From Stutzerimonas stutzeri (GTDB lineage Bacteria > Pseudomonadota > Gammaproteobacteria > Pseudomonadales > Pseudomonadaceae), in assembly GCF_000935215.1 (NCBI RefSeq), contig NZ_JXXD01000165.1, positions 1-51,976 on the forward strand: DNA of 51,976 bases, written 5' to 3'. A program made the position numbers and the translations under genes. Positions 40,008-49,922 of the stretch are shown here, piece after piece (position 1 is the first letter of the stretch; every line of letters starts with the position of its first letter). The notes beneath the pieces were generated by a model that was given only the letters and a program-made list of their open reading frames with translations, ran no database searches and was not told where the DNA came from.

Positions 40008-40238
40008 TCAACGGCCGTGGCTGTCGGTGTAGGGCAGCAGGGCCAGGTAGCGGGCGCGCTTGATAGCGGTAGCCAGCTGACGCTGATAACGTGCCTTGGT
40101 TCCGGTGATACGGCTAGGAACGATCTTGCCGGTCTCGGAGATATAGGCCTTCAGGGTGTTGAGATCTTTGTAGTCGATCTCTTTCACGCCTTCGGCGGTG
40201 AAACGGCAGAACTTACGACGACGGAAAAAACGTGCCAT
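40008..40238 (-). CDS. rpsR: 30S ribosomal protein S18
   Basis: A 76-residue basic protein starting [13 protein letters not shown], with the S18 core [19 protein letters not shown] (about 21-39) and [12 protein letters not shown]. It pairs with S6 on the platform of the 30S subunit. The single early cysteine (C11) is in the position of a potential zinc-ribbon residue but without partners. GAGGAGCC precedes the start. Second gene of the operon, 28 bases after rpsF. Confidence 0.98.
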   Translation of the reverse strand: MARFFRRRKFCRFTAEGVKEIDYKDLNTLKAYISETGKIVPSRITGTKARYQRQLATAIKRARYLALLPYTDSHGR

Positions 40239-40266
40239 GAAATAGGCTCCTCAATAGATCCGTGGA

Positions 40267-40683
40267 TTACTCGTCAGCGTTGTTATCGCTGTCACTGTCG
40301 CTCTCGTTGGAGCCGTCAGTGTTGTCAGGGCGATCACGACGCTCGCGGCGCTCGCTACGGTTTTCCTCGGCCTTGAGCATTTCAGACTGTTCGGTCTCGG
40401 CTTCGTCGCGACGAATGATCAGGTTACGGATGACGGCGTCGTTGTAGCGGAAGTTGTCTTCCAGCTCGGCCAGGGCCTTGCCACTGCACTCGACGTTCAG
40501 CATCACATAGTGAGCCTTGTGCACGTTGTTGATGGCGTAAGCCAGCTGACGACGGCCCCAGTCTTCCAGGCGGTGAATCTTGCCACCGTCTTCTTCGATC
40601 AGCTTGGTGTAACGCTCCACCATGCCGCCGACCTGCTCGCTCTGGTCCGGGTGAACCAGAAAGATGATTTCGTAATGACGCAT
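40267..40683 (-). CDS. rpsF: 30S ribosomal protein S6
   Basis: A 138-residue protein with the S6 fold: [17 protein letters not shown] at the start, [16 protein letters not shown]-type core (about 40-55) and the [10 protein letters not shown] strand. The C-terminal 35 residues are very acidic and end in a serine/aspartate/asparagine tail ([12 protein letters not shown]); in E. coli the S6 C-terminus is glutamylated by RimK. AAGGAG lies 7 bases before ATG 40683. First gene of the rpsF-rpsR-membrane protein-rplI operon. Confidence 0.98.
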   Translation of the reverse strand: MRHYEIIFLVHPDQSEQVGGMVERYTKLIEEDGGKIHRLEDWGRRQLAYAINNVHKAHYVMLNVECSGKALAELEDNFRYNDAVIRNLIIRRDEAETEQSEMLKAEENRSERRERRDRPDNTDGSNESDSDSDNNADE

Positions 40684-40798
40684 AATTGCTCCTTACGGGT
40701 TGCAGCCTGCCGACTAAGCGGTCAGGCAAGGAGTGAATGACTTGTTGTCTTGCTTGCAGGTAGGCGCGCAAACGCCTGCCGTCCAGGCAAGGGGCGCC
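40684..40798 (-). promoter_or_regulatory. 5' leader of rpsF with a hairpin (possible S6:S18 autoregulation site)
   Basis: The leader of about 110 bases contains a stem at 40705-40727: on the minus strand GCCTG-A-CCG and CGGCAGGC pair with one bulged A around CTTAGT. S6:S18 complexes repress their own operon in several bacteria by binding a leader hairpin with an unpaired CCG. A CCG lies in this stem, but here it seems paired, so the match to that motif is uncertain. Confidence 0.4.
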
Positions 40799-40827
40799 AT
40801 TCTAGAGAAGGGCTGACAGCGGCGCAA
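40799..40827 (-). promoter_or_regulatory. Sigma-70 promoter of the rpsF operon
   Basis: On the minus strand TTGCGC, a 17-base spacer and TAGAAT, followed by GC-rich GGCGCC. Expected start near 40792. Confidence 0.65.
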
Positions 40828-40862
40828 GGCGGACTGGTGAATATTTAACCAGCTTTAGACAT

Positions 40863-43031
40863 TCAGTTGCGCAGCGCTGCACGCTCGGCGCGAATACCAT
40901 CGAGCAGCTCGCGAACCTGGTGGATATCGTACGGCTTCAGCATGGTACGCAACTGATCGAGGCCCACATCCGAAGCATTGACCGCATAGCCCGAGGCGAT
41001 CACCAGCGATAACCTCGGATGACGCGCACTAGCTTCACGCGCCAGATCGATTCCGCTCATCCCGGCTAGGCCGACATCCGTCAGCAGCACGTCGAAAGGC
41101 TGCTGCCCCAGCGCCTCCAGGGCCTCTTCCGCTGTCTCGCTTGCGACGACCTGATGCCCTAGCTCCATCATCACTTCACCGGTAAGCATGCGCAGGGTCG
41201 GGTCATCCTCGACGAAGAGGATCTTCAGACTGGCATCATCGGCCGCCGGGTTTTCCACGACATCGTCAGGCTGCAAGTCGCCCGCCACCGCTTTGGCCGG
41301 ACCTGCAGAGAGATCACCTCCCGCGCCCTGCCGCTGCCCGTCATCGACGCAGCGCGGCAAATGCACATGCACAGCGGTACCACCGCGCTCGCCGCTCTCC
41401 AGCGTAACGAAGCCACCGCTCTGTTTGACGAATCCATAAACCATGCTCAAGCCTAGACCGGAGGCATTGCTGTCCTGCTTGGTGGTGAAGAAGGGTTCGA
41501 ATGCCCGGGCGCGCACGTCGTCACTCATGCCGCCGCCCTCGTCGATGACACTGAGCAGGACGTAATCGCCACGCGAGTTGCCAGGCGCATCCTCGCCCAG
41601 CTGGCGATTCTCCAGACGCAGCACCACACGTCCGCTACCCGCCATCGCATCGCGCGCGTTGGAAGCGAGGTTCAACACTACGCTCTGCAGATTGCCGACA
41701 TCGGCGAACACCGGCCATGGCTCGCCCAGCACCTCCAGCTCCAGCTGTACCGCCGAACCCAGCGCCCCATTTAGCAGCTCGTGCATCTGCTCAAGCAGCT
41801 CCGGCAAGTGCACCTGACGCGGCAACAATGGTTGGCGGCTGGCGAAAGCCAGCAGCTGCGACGCCAGACGCGCACCCTTCTCGACCCCGCTGACGGCCGA
41901 GTCCAACCGTCGCGCTGCAGTCTGATCGCTACCGAGACCACGCCGCAGCAGCTGCAGGTTGCCTCCGATGATCTGCAGCATGTTGTTGAAGTCGTGCGCG
42001 ATGCCACCAGTCAGCTTGCCCACTGCCTCCAACCGCTGAGCCTGCTGCAGGGCCTGCTCGGCCACCTGTCGCTCGCCCTCACTTTGCTGCAGCGCCAGGG
42101 TTCGCTCACGGACCAGCTCTTCCAGGTGATCGCGATAACGCTGCAGCTCCGCCTCTTTGCGCTGCTGCTCGGTCACATCCTGCCCTTGAACGAAGATGCC
42201 AATGACCCCGCCGTCGTTCTCGACGATCGGCTGCAAAACGAAATCCAGAATCGCTTCCTGTGGTTCCTTGTCCGGATGCCGTCTCAGGAACAGCGATACA
42301 CGTTTGCCGACATACGGCTGACCGGTGCGATAGACCTCGTCGAGCAGACCGATGAGGGCCTGCCCCTCGATCTCGGGCAATCCCTCGCGAACCGTCTTAC
42401 CAAGCAGCTGACGGTGCCCGGTGACCTGCCGATAGGCATCATTGACCAGTTCATATACATGATCAGGGCCGCGCAGAAAGCAGACGAACCCAGGCGCCTG
42501 CGCGAACAGACGGCGCAGCTGCTCGCCTTCAGACTGCAGCAGCCTGGCACGGGACATTACGCCTTGCTCCAACTGCTGCAAGGGCTGCCGACCGGCTGCC
42601 GCCTGACTCAACGAATCTTTCATTGCCTGCAGCTCGGTAATGTCCGAGGTGTGCTGCAGAATCGCAACGACCTCTCCTTGCTCATCCAGGATTGGCGTGT
42701 GCGTGGCGCTCCAGTAACGATCCTCGTAAACCGGGCCAAGCGGCGTTTGTCGCGCGATGGAGTAACGAATCACCGGCAACGTATCGACTGCCTTGCGGCT
42801 GAGCACCCGCGCAAACGAATCGAGCAACTCTTGCACTCGGGTCATCTCGGGACTGAGCGGATCGGCAGCGAAGGCTTCATGAAGGCGCTGCCCCTGGATA
42901 TCCGTCAGTTTTCGCCCGGTAAGCGTCAGGTAAGCGGCATTCGCATCCAGAATGACCAGGTCACGATCAAGCAGGACATAAGCATTCGGGGATAGCCGGA
43001 ACAGACTTTCGAAAGACGGGCGCTGCTGCAT
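40863..43031 (-). CDS. Soluble PAS-PAS hybrid histidine kinase with C-terminal receiver
   Basis: A 722-residue cytosolic protein without membrane segments. PAS 1 is at about 8-130 (FESLFRLSPNAYVLLDRDL), PAS 2 at about 185-305 (LFAQAPGFVCFLRGPDHVYE), then a coiled coil, an H box (GGIAHDFNNMLQIIGGNLQ, about 352-370) and an ATPase domain with N box NLASNARDAM and DEGGGM, FEPFFTTK and GLGLSMVYGF. A glycine/alanine-rich linker leads to a receiver domain (about 602-715) with VEDD and phospho-site LLTDVGL. The H box with DFNN puts it in the HWE/NtrB-like hybrid group common in pseudomonads. Signal and partner regulator are unknown. GGAGG lies just before ATG 43031. In P. aeruginosa, rpsF and rlmB are direct neighbours, so this gene appears to be extra here. 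Confidence 0.9.
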   Translation of the reverse strand: MQQRPSFESLFRLSPNAYVLLDRDLVILDANAAYLTLTGRKLTDIQGQRLHEAFAADPLSPEMTRVQELLDSFARVLSRKAVDTLPVIRYSIARQTPLGPVYEDRYWSATHTPILDEQGEVVAILQHTSDITELQAMKDSLSQAAAGRQPLQQLEQGVMSRARLLQSEGEQLRRLFAQAPGFVCFLRGPDHVYELVNDAYRQVTGHRQLLGKTVREGLPEIEGQALIGLLDEVYRTGQPYVGKRVSLFLRRHPDKEPQEAILDFVLQPIVENDGGVIGIFVQGQDVTEQQRKEAELQRYRDHLEELVRERTLALQQSEGERQVAEQALQQAQRLEAVGKLTGGIAHDFNNMLQIIGGNLQLLRRGLGSDQTAARRLDSAVSGVEKGARLASQLLAFASRQPLLPRQVHLPELLEQMHELLNGALGSAVQLELEVLGEPWPVFADVGNLQSVVLNLASNARDAMAGSGRVVLRLENRQLGEDAPGNSRGDYVLLSVIDEGGGMSDDVRARAFEPFFTTKQDSNASGLGLSMVYGFVKQSGGFVTLESGERGGTAVHVHLPRCVDDGQRQGAGGDLSAGPAKAVAGDLQPDDVVENPAADDASLKILFVEDDPTLRMLTGEVMMELGHQVVASETAEEALEALGQQPFDVLLTDVGLAGMSGIDLAREASARHPRLSLVIASGYAVNASDVGLDQLRTMLKPYDIHQVRELLDGIRAERAALRN

Positions 43032-43077
43032 ACAACCTCCATGGTACGAGCCTGACGCCGCGTAACTAACCCAGCAA

Positions 43078-43099
43078 GGCTCCGGCAGCACCCGGAGCC
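43078..43099 (-). terminator. Hairpin upstream of the hybrid kinase
   Basis: GGCTCCGG, a 6-base loop and CCGGAGCC: perfect 8-bp stem 46 bases before the kinase start. It may be a second terminator for rnr-rlmB or part of the kinase leader. Confidence 0.45.
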
Positions 43100-43147
43100 C
43101 TCAAGCAAAATATGACGAGAAGCCGCTATCCGCGGACGGGCCTGGAC

Positions 43148-43176
43148 ACCGATTGACCACAAAAAGGTCAATCGGT
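43148..43176 (-). terminator. Terminator-like hairpin after rlmB
   Basis: ACCGATTGACC at 43148-43158 and GGTCAATCGGT at 43166-43176 form an 11-bp stem with a 7-base A-rich loop (T-rich on the minus strand), 22 bases beyond the rlmB stop. A tail of T is lacking on the minus strand. Confidence 0.55.
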
Positions 43177-43198
43177 TTCAGATCAGCAGGTCAGGCGT

Positions 43199-43954
43199 TC
43201 AGCCAGCGACCTTGGCGCTCTTGCGCTGACGCAGCGCCTCGAACAGGCATACGCCGGTCGCCACAGAAACGTTCAGACTGCTGACGCTGCCGGCCATGGG
43301 CAGGCGTACCAGATAATCACAGTGTTCACGCGTCAGGCGCCGCATACCGCGACCCTCGGCACCCATGATAAGCACGATGGGCCCGGTGAGATCCTGATCG
43401 TAGAGTGATTGCTCGGCTTCGCCCGCCGTCCCCACGACCCATAATCCACGCTGCTGCAGCTTCTCCAGCGTACGCGCAAGGTTGGTCACGGCGACCAGCG
43501 GAATCACTTCCGCCGCACCGCAGGCAACCTTGCGCACGGTGGCATTGAGAGTGGCCGATTTGTCTTTCGGCACGATCACGGCGAGCGCACCGGCCGCGTC
43601 CGCGGTGCGCAGACAGGCACCGAGGTTGTGCGGATCCGTCACACCATCCAGCACCAATAGCAGCGGCGGGCCATCGGCGCGATCAAGCAACTCCTCGAGC
43701 ATGGCCTCACCCCATATCTGACTGGGGCTCACCTCGGCGACCACACCCTGATGCACGCCTTCGACCCAGGCATCCATCTCCCGCCGCTCACACTGCCCGA
43801 CACTCACACGTGCCTGAGCAGCCAGCTCGATCACCATCTGGGCGCGCGGATCGCCGCGACCCTCTGCCAGCCATACCTGCTTGACGCGCTTGGGATGATG
43901 GCGCAGCAATGCCTCGACAGCGTGCAGGCCGTAGATCTTTTCTAGCTGACTCAT
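43199..43954 (-). CDS. rlmB: 23S rRNA (guanosine(2251)-2'-O)-methyltransferase
   Basis: A 251-residue SpoU/TrmH-family enzyme with a trefoil-knotted SAM site. The small N-terminal substrate-binding domain (about 5-80, YGLHAVEALLRHHP) is followed by the catalytic domain with motif 1 LDGVTDPHNLGACLRTADA (about 103-121), motif 2 IVLIMGAEGRGMRRLT and motif 3 VRLPMAGSVSSLNVSVA (about 218-234). It methylates G2251 in the peptidyl-transferase P loop. The ATG overlaps the rnr stop by 4 bases (ATGA), so the two are translationally coupled. Confidence 0.97.
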   Translation of the reverse strand: MSQLEKIYGLHAVEALLRHHPKRVKQVWLAEGRGDPRAQMVIELAAQARVSVGQCERREMDAWVEGVHQGVVAEVSPSQIWGEAMLEELLDRADGPPLLLVLDGVTDPHNLGACLRTADAAGALAVIVPKDKSATLNATVRKVACGAAEVIPLVAVTNLARTLEKLQQRGLWVVGTAGEAEQSLYDQDLTGPIVLIMGAEGRGMRRLTREHCDYLVRLPMAGSVSSLNVSVATGVCLFEALRQRKSAKVAG

Positions 43955-46455
43955 GACTTGGCCTTGCGCTTTCTGGCACCGCCACTCGAGCCGGTGGGTT
44001 TGTCACCTGACTTGGCTGCAGATTTCGGCTTGGTCGAGCCTGATCGCGACTTGCTCCCGCCCGCCGCCTTCTCGCTCTTGCCCTTCCTGCCGCCCTTCGC
44101 CTCGGCGAGCAATGCCTTCTTCAGCTCTCGACTCTTGCGCACATCGGCATTGCCCGGCTCGCGTCCACGGCTCGCACCGTCACGCTGCCCCGGAGCAGAC
44201 TTGGTACCACCACCGATCAGCTCGAAATCGATCTTGCGCTCATCCAGATCGACGCGCATGACGCGCACCTCGACGCTGTCGCCGAGACGGAAACTGCGCC
44301 CACTGCGCTCACCGGACAAGCGGTGGTGCAACGGATCGAAGTGGTAGTAGTCGCCCGGCATGGCAGTGACATGCACCAGCCCTTCTACGTAGATGTCTGT
44401 CAGCTCGACGAACAGGCCGAAGCCAGTCACCGCAGTAATCACACCAGGGAAGGCCTCGCCGACACGATCCTTCATGAACTCGCACTTGAGCCAGTTAGTG
44501 ACGTCGCGGGTAGCTTCGTCGGCGCGTCGCTCGGTCATCGAGCATTGCTCGCCCAGCTGCTCCAGCGCGGCTTCGTCGTACGGATAGATTCGCGCCTTGG
44601 GCATGCTGGTAGCGCCTTCGCGGCGCACATGAGGCGTGTCTCGACGGGAGCGGATGACACTGCGAATGGCGCGGTGCACCAGCAGATCGGGATAACGCCT
44701 GATTGGCGAAGTGAAGTGGGCGTAAGCCTCGTAGTTCAGGCCAAAGTGACCATTGTTCTCGGCGCTATATACGGCCTGACTCAGCGAGCGCAGCATGACC
44801 GTCTGGATCACATGGAAATCCGGGCGCCCCTGAATCTGCTCCAGCAGCGCCTGGTAATCCTTCGGCGTCGGACCTTCCTTGCCCTTGTGCAACGAGAGAC
44901 CCAGTTCACCGAGAAAGGCGCGCAGCTTTTCCTGACGCTCCAGCGGCGGCGCATCGTGGACACGATAAAGCGCTGGGATCTCATGCTTCTGCAGGAATGC
45001 CGCCGTGGCGACGTTGGCGCAGAGCATGCACTCCTCGATCAGCTTGTGCGCATCGTTGCGCTCGGTCGGCTTGATCTCGGCGATCTTGCGATCGGCACCG
45101 AAGACGATACGTGTTTCCTGAGTCTCGAAATCGATCGCGCCGCGGGTATGACGCGCCTTGAGCAGCACCTTGTACAGCGAATAGAGCTGCTTGAGATGCG
45201 GCAACACTTCGGCGTACTCCCCGCTCAGCCGCTTGCCTTCGGCTGACTTGGGCTGCTCCAGCATCGCGCTGACCTTGTTGTAGGTCAGTCGCGCATGGGA
45301 ATGAATCACCGCCTCGTAGAACTGGTAGTCGGTCATCTTTCCCGACTTGCTCAGCGTGATCTCGCAGACCATGGCCAGGCGATCGACCTGCGGATTCAGC
45401 GAACAGAGCCCGTTGGAAAGCTGCTCAGGCAGCATCGGCACCACCCGCTCAGGGAAGTACACCGAGTTGCCGCGAACCACGGCCTCCTTATCGAGCGCCG
45501 AGTCGACCTTAACGTAGTGCGACACGTCGGCAATGGCGACATACAGGCGGAAACCTCCTGTCAGGAGCTTCCAGCCGCCAGGCTTCTCGCAATAGACCGC
45601 ATCGTCGAAGTCGCGCGCGTCTTCACCATCGATGGTCACGAACGGTAGATGGCGCAGATCGACGCGCTTGTGCTTGTCCTTTTCCTCGACCTCGGGCTTC
45701 AGCCGGGACGCTTCCTTCAGCACCGCTTCCGGCCAGACATGCGGGATATCGAAGCTGCGTAGCGCCACGTCGATTTCCATGCCCGGCGCCATGTAGTTGC
45801 CGATCACCTCGACGATGTCGCCCTGCGGCTGGAAGCGCTGGGTCGGCCAGTGAGTGATCTTGACCTCGACAAACTGCCCCGGCTTGGCGTCGAGCGCGCG
45901 GCCCGGGGTCACCAGCACTTCCTGCTGGATTTTCGGGTTGTCAGGAATGACAAAACCGACGTCGCTCTCAATGTGGTAGCGACCAACGATGCTTTCGTGG
46001 GCCCGACTGATCACTTCAACGATCGCGCCCTCACGACGCCCACGCCGATCAAGCCCCGCAACGCGCGCCAGACAGCGGTCGCCGTCGAACACCAGGCGCA
46101 TCTGCGCGGGACTGAGAAACAGGTCATCGCTGCCGTCATCTGGGATGAGAAAACCGAAGCCGTCACGGTGCCCACTGACGCGACCACAGACCAGGTCCAG
46201 CTTGTCCACCGGGGCATAGGTGCCGCGCCGGGTGTAGATTAGCTGACCATCACGCTCCATCGCTCGCAGTCGGCGACGCAGCGCTTCGATATCTTCTTCG
46301 GACACCAGTCCGAACTCTTCAACCAGCTCTTCGCGGGCCGCCGGGGAGCCGCGCTCACCGAGATGCTGGAGAATCAGCTCGCGACTGGGAATGGGGTTGT
46401 CGTACTTTTCCGCTTCACGAGCGGCCTCGGGATCGAGGGATTGCCAATCGGCCAT
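43951..46455 (-). CDS. rnr: Ribonuclease R
   Basis: An 834-residue 3'-5' exoribonuclease of the RNase II family that degrades structured RNA. An N-terminal helix-turn-helix (about 20-85), cold-shock domains (about 85-245), the catalytic RNB domain starting near 260 with the metal-binding aspartates in DGEDARDFDDAVY, and an S1 domain (about 645-730, GVITAVTGFGLFVELTDIYVEG minus its ends) are present in order. The last 90 residues form a lysine/serine/glycine-rich tail that aids unwinding and, in E. coli, controls stability. It is the first gene of rnr-rlmB. Confidence 0.97.
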   Translation of the reverse strand: MADWQSLDPEAAREAEKYDNPIPSRELILQHLGERGSPAAREELVEEFGLVSEEDIEALRRRLRAMERDGQLIYTRRGTYAPVDKLDLVCGRVSGHRDGFGFLIPDDGSDDLFLSPAQMRLVFDGDRCLARVAGLDRRGRREGAIVEVISRAHESIVGRYHIESDVGFVIPDNPKIQQEVLVTPGRALDAKPGQFVEVKITHWPTQRFQPQGDIVEVIGNYMAPGMEIDVALRSFDIPHVWPEAVLKEASRLKPEVEEKDKHKRVDLRHLPFVTIDGEDARDFDDAVYCEKPGGWKLLTGGFRLYVAIADVSHYVKVDSALDKEAVVRGNSVYFPERVVPMLPEQLSNGLCSLNPQVDRLAMVCEITLSKSGKMTDYQFYEAVIHSHARLTYNKVSAMLEQPKSAEGKRLSGEYAEVLPHLKQLYSLYKVLLKARHTRGAIDFETQETRIVFGADRKIAEIKPTERNDAHKLIEECMLCANVATAAFLQKHEIPALYRVHDAPPLERQEKLRAFLGELGLSLHKGKEGPTPKDYQALLEQIQGRPDFHVIQTVMLRSLSQAVYSAENNGHFGLNYEAYAHFTSPIRRYPDLLVHRAIRSVIRSRRDTPHVRREGATSMPKARIYPYDEAALEQLGEQCSMTERRADEATRDVTNWLKCEFMKDRVGEAFPGVITAVTGFGLFVELTDIYVEGLVHVTAMPGDYYHFDPLHHRLSGERSGRSFRLGDSVEVRVMRVDLDERKIDFELIGGGTKSAPGQRDGASRGREPGNADVRKSRELKKALLAEAKGGRKGKSEKAAGGSKSRSGSTKPKSAAKSGDKPTGSSGGARKRKAKS

Positions 46456-46567
46456 TAAGAGATGTCACCTTTCATTCATTTATAGGGCCAGAACGCCCTT
46501 CTTCTATTGAAGCGCGAATCGCTCCCGGACGGCAGCTTTCACGCGAATTATTTTTCGCCATCAGGGG

Positions 46568-46596
46568 TTTACAAGGCCAAACCTCAGCCGTATAGT
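46568..46596 (+). promoter_or_regulatory. Sigma-70 promoter for the tRNA-Leu genes
   Basis: TTTACA, a 17-base spacer and TATAGT, followed by GC-rich TCGCGCCC, about 64 bases before the first tRNA. A second, nearer candidate is TTGTAA-N16-TATCAT at 46622-46649. The AT-rich stretch just upstream (TTATTTTTCG) could act as an UP element. The rest of 46456-46659 shows no gene. Confidence 0.6.
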
Positions 46597-46659
46597 TCGC
46601 GCCCACAATGTCTGGCAGACGTTGTAACACGGAAACGGCTTAGTATCATCGTTTCTAGT

Positions 46660-46746
46660 GCCCAGGTGGCGGAATTGGTAGACGCACTAGGTTCAGGTCC
46701 TAGCGGTGGCAACACCGTGGAAGTTCGAGTCTTCTCCTGGGCACCA
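46660..46746 (+). tRNA. tRNA-Leu (CAG anticodon), copy 1
   Basis: An 87-base class II tRNA with a long variable arm, starting GCCCAGGTGGCGGAATTGG. The anticodon stem CTAGG/CCTAG encloses TTCAGGT, giving CAG. The acceptor GCCCAGG/CCTGGGC pairs fully and CCA is encoded. Confidence 0.97.
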
Positions 46747-46861
46747 CTTATTCAAATGAAACCCGCTGCGACATGGCGAGTCTCATGCAAGACGAAGAAG
46801 CCGACTTCGACCGATCTGATCGGTGAAATGGCAAAAAGTCGGTGAGCGATCATCGCAATGT

Positions 46862-46948
46862 GCCCAGGTGGCGGAATTGGTAGACGCACTAGGTTCAGGT
46901 CCTAGCGGTGGCAACACCGTGGAAGTTCGAGTCTTCTCCTGGGCACCA
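46862..46948 (+). tRNA. tRNA-Leu (CAG anticodon), copy 2
   Basis: Base-for-base identical to copy 1 over 87 bases, 115 bases downstream. The spacer is unlike any gene and has two nested inverted repeats (CCGACTT/AAGTCGG around ACCGAT/ATCGGT). A strong terminator follows, so both copies probably come from one transcript. Confidence 0.97.
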
Positions 46949-46957
46949 CTCTTCAAG

Positions 46958-46986
46958 AAAAAACCGAGCCCCTGGCTCGGTTTTTT
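46958..46986 (+). terminator. Terminator of the tRNA-Leu operon
   Basis: AAAAAACCGAGCC, a 3-base loop and GGCTCGGTTTTTT: a perfect 13-bp stem ending in a T-run, 9 bases after the second tRNA. Confidence 0.9.
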
Positions 46987-47046
46987 CGTTTCGGCGAGCA
47001 ACTGATAGAACCGCCCCTTCCGATAGCCGGCCACGCCAGACAAAAG

Positions 47047-47068
47047 AAGACCGCCCGAAGGCGGTCTT
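47047..47068 (-). terminator. Terminator of hisZ-purA
   Basis: AAGACCGCC, loop CGAA, GGCGGTCTT. It lies 19 bases past the purA stop with T-rich sequence on both sides (TTTTTG on plus, CTTCTTTTG on minus), so it can work in both directions. Confidence 0.8.
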
Positions 47069-47087
47069 TTTGTACCTGCAGCCTTGA

Positions 47088-48470
<1,383 letters not shown>

Positions 48471-49658
48471 TCAGGACGCCAGCGAAGCCACCGTCCAGAC
48501 ACCATCCTTCAATTGCAATTGCCGGTCGCAGCCGAGCTGCGCAGCATCGGCTCGCGACTGCCCATCAAGGGCTTGCACCACGCGCTCACCCTGACGCCGC
48601 AGCTGACGGACCGCATCCCACAGACCCGGTTCACCGTCTTGCGGCGCCCAAACGCCCGACACAGGCGCGGAAAGATCAGCACTGCCCAGACTGACCAGCG
48701 TCTTCAGGTCGGTGGAGAAACCCGTCGCCGGGCGTGCGCGACCGAAGTCGGCACCAATGTCGTCATAACGACCACCCTGCGCGATCGACTGACCGACGCC
48801 GGGTACGAACACCGCGAACACCACTCCAGTATGGTAGTGATAGCCACGCAACTCGCCCAAATCGAAATACAGCGGCACATCCGGATAACGCGCCGCCAGC
48901 TGATCGGCAATGGCCGTCAGCGTTTCCAGCGCGGCCTGCACCTCGGCGGGCGCAGCCGCCAGCGCCATACGCGCCTGATCGAGCACTTCCCGCCCACCGC
49001 ACAACCGCGCCAGCGCGCGCAGCATGCCGGCCAATGCAGGATCGAGCGCAGCAGTCTGCTCGGCAATCTCGTCCATCGCCTTGCGCTGCAGCGCATCGAA
49101 CAACCGCTGCTCGGCTTCGCCGCTCAGCCCGGCAGCCTTGGCCAGACCGCGATAGATGCCCACATGCCCGAGATCCATATGCACATCCGGCACCTCGGCA
49201 AGCTCGAGCATTTCCAGCATCAGACTGATGACCTCGATATCACTGGCAGCAGACGCATCACCATACAGCTCAGCCCCCAACTGGATAGGGCTGCGCGAGG
49301 TGGAAAGCGCCTGCGGCTTGGCATGCAACACACTACCGGCATAGCACAGGCGACTGGGACCTTCGCGACGCAGGGTATGCGCGTCGACCCGGGCCACTTG
49401 TGGCGTGATATCAGCCCGCAGCCCCATCTGGCGACCGGAAAGCGGGTCGATGACCTTGAACGTACGCAGATCCAGATCCTGCCCGGAACCGGTGAGCAAC
49501 GACTCGAGAAACTCCACGTGCGGGGTGATGACCAGCTCGTAGCCCCAGCACTGGAACAGGTCCAGCACGCGCCGACGCGCCGTTTCGATACGCGCCGCCT
49601 CCGGCGGCAGCACCTCTTCGATGCCATCTGGCAAAAGCCAGCGGTCTACCGTTGCCAT
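48471..49658 (-). CDS. hisZ: HisZ, ATP phosphoribosyltransferase regulatory subunit
   Basis: A 395-residue paralogue of histidyl-tRNA synthetase. [17 protein letters not shown] at the start, the motif-2-like [12 protein letters not shown]-type segment (about 130-140) and [21 protein letters not shown] (about 295-315) are class II HisRS-like, but the C-terminal anticodon-binding domain is shortened and the synthetase histidine motifs are changed. HisZ joins short-form HisG as the first enzyme of histidine synthesis, so a short HisG is expected elsewhere. ATG 49658 gives the family start; a GTG four codons upstream is also open. It is directly before purA, as in Pseudomonas. Confidence 0.93.
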   Translation of the reverse strand: MATVDRWLLPDGIEEVLPPEAARIETARRRVLDLFQCWGYELVITPHVEFLESLLTGSGQDLDLRTFKVIDPLSGRQMGLRADITPQVARVDAHTLRREGPSRLCYAGSVLHAKPQALSTSRSPIQLGAELYGDASAASDIEVISLMLEMLELAEVPDVHMDLGHVGIYRGLAKAAGLSGEAEQRLFDALQRKAMDEIAEQTAALDPALAGMLRALARLCGGREVLDQARMALAAAPAEVQAALETLTAIADQLAARYPDVPLYFDLGELRGYHYHTGVVFAVFVPGVGQSIAQGGRYDDIGADFGRARPATGFSTDLKTLVSLGSADLSAPVSGVWAPQDGEPGLWDAVRQLRRQGERVVQALDGQSRADAAQLGCDRQLQLKDGVWTVASLAS

Positions 49659-49839
49659 TCGCGAAATCACCTCTCGTTCCGGTAAGCCCAGACGAAAACC
49701 GCGGCAGCAGCCTTAGCCGGCCTTCGGTCGCGTGCAGTTGTATTCGAACCATGGCATCCGAGCCATGCCCTGTGAAGGGATCGGCATGACCGCTGCATGC
49801 CTGGGACAGCCTGCGACCTCAAGGGCACAGACGCAAAAA

Positions 49840-49858
49840 AGCCGGGATTTTCCCGGCT
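49840..49858 (-). terminator. Rho-independent terminator of hflK-hflC
   Basis: AGCCGGGA, loop TTT, TCCCGGCT; on the minus strand it is followed by six T, a textbook intrinsic terminator 80 bases beyond hflC. Confidence 0.85.
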
Positions 49859-49886
49859 GGCGGATCATAGCAATCTTTTCTCTAAC

Positions 49887-49922
49887 GGTCACCCGACGGC
49901 ACGGCCGTGCCGCCGGGTGACC
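49887..49922 (-). terminator. Long hairpin right after hflC
   Basis: A 9-bp outer stem (GGTCACCCG/CGGGTGACC), one mismatch, and a 6-bp inner stem (CGGCAC/GTGCCG) with loop GGCC, 16 bases past the hflC stop. With the T-tailed hairpin downstream it forms a tandem pair. Confidence 0.6.

Noticed and set aside
49741-49765. tRNA T-arm-like GGTTCGAATAC on the minus strand in the hflC-hisZ gap
   Set aside because: No acceptor, anticodon or D-arm pairing can be drawn around it, so it is not a tRNA or tRNA fragment that I can support.
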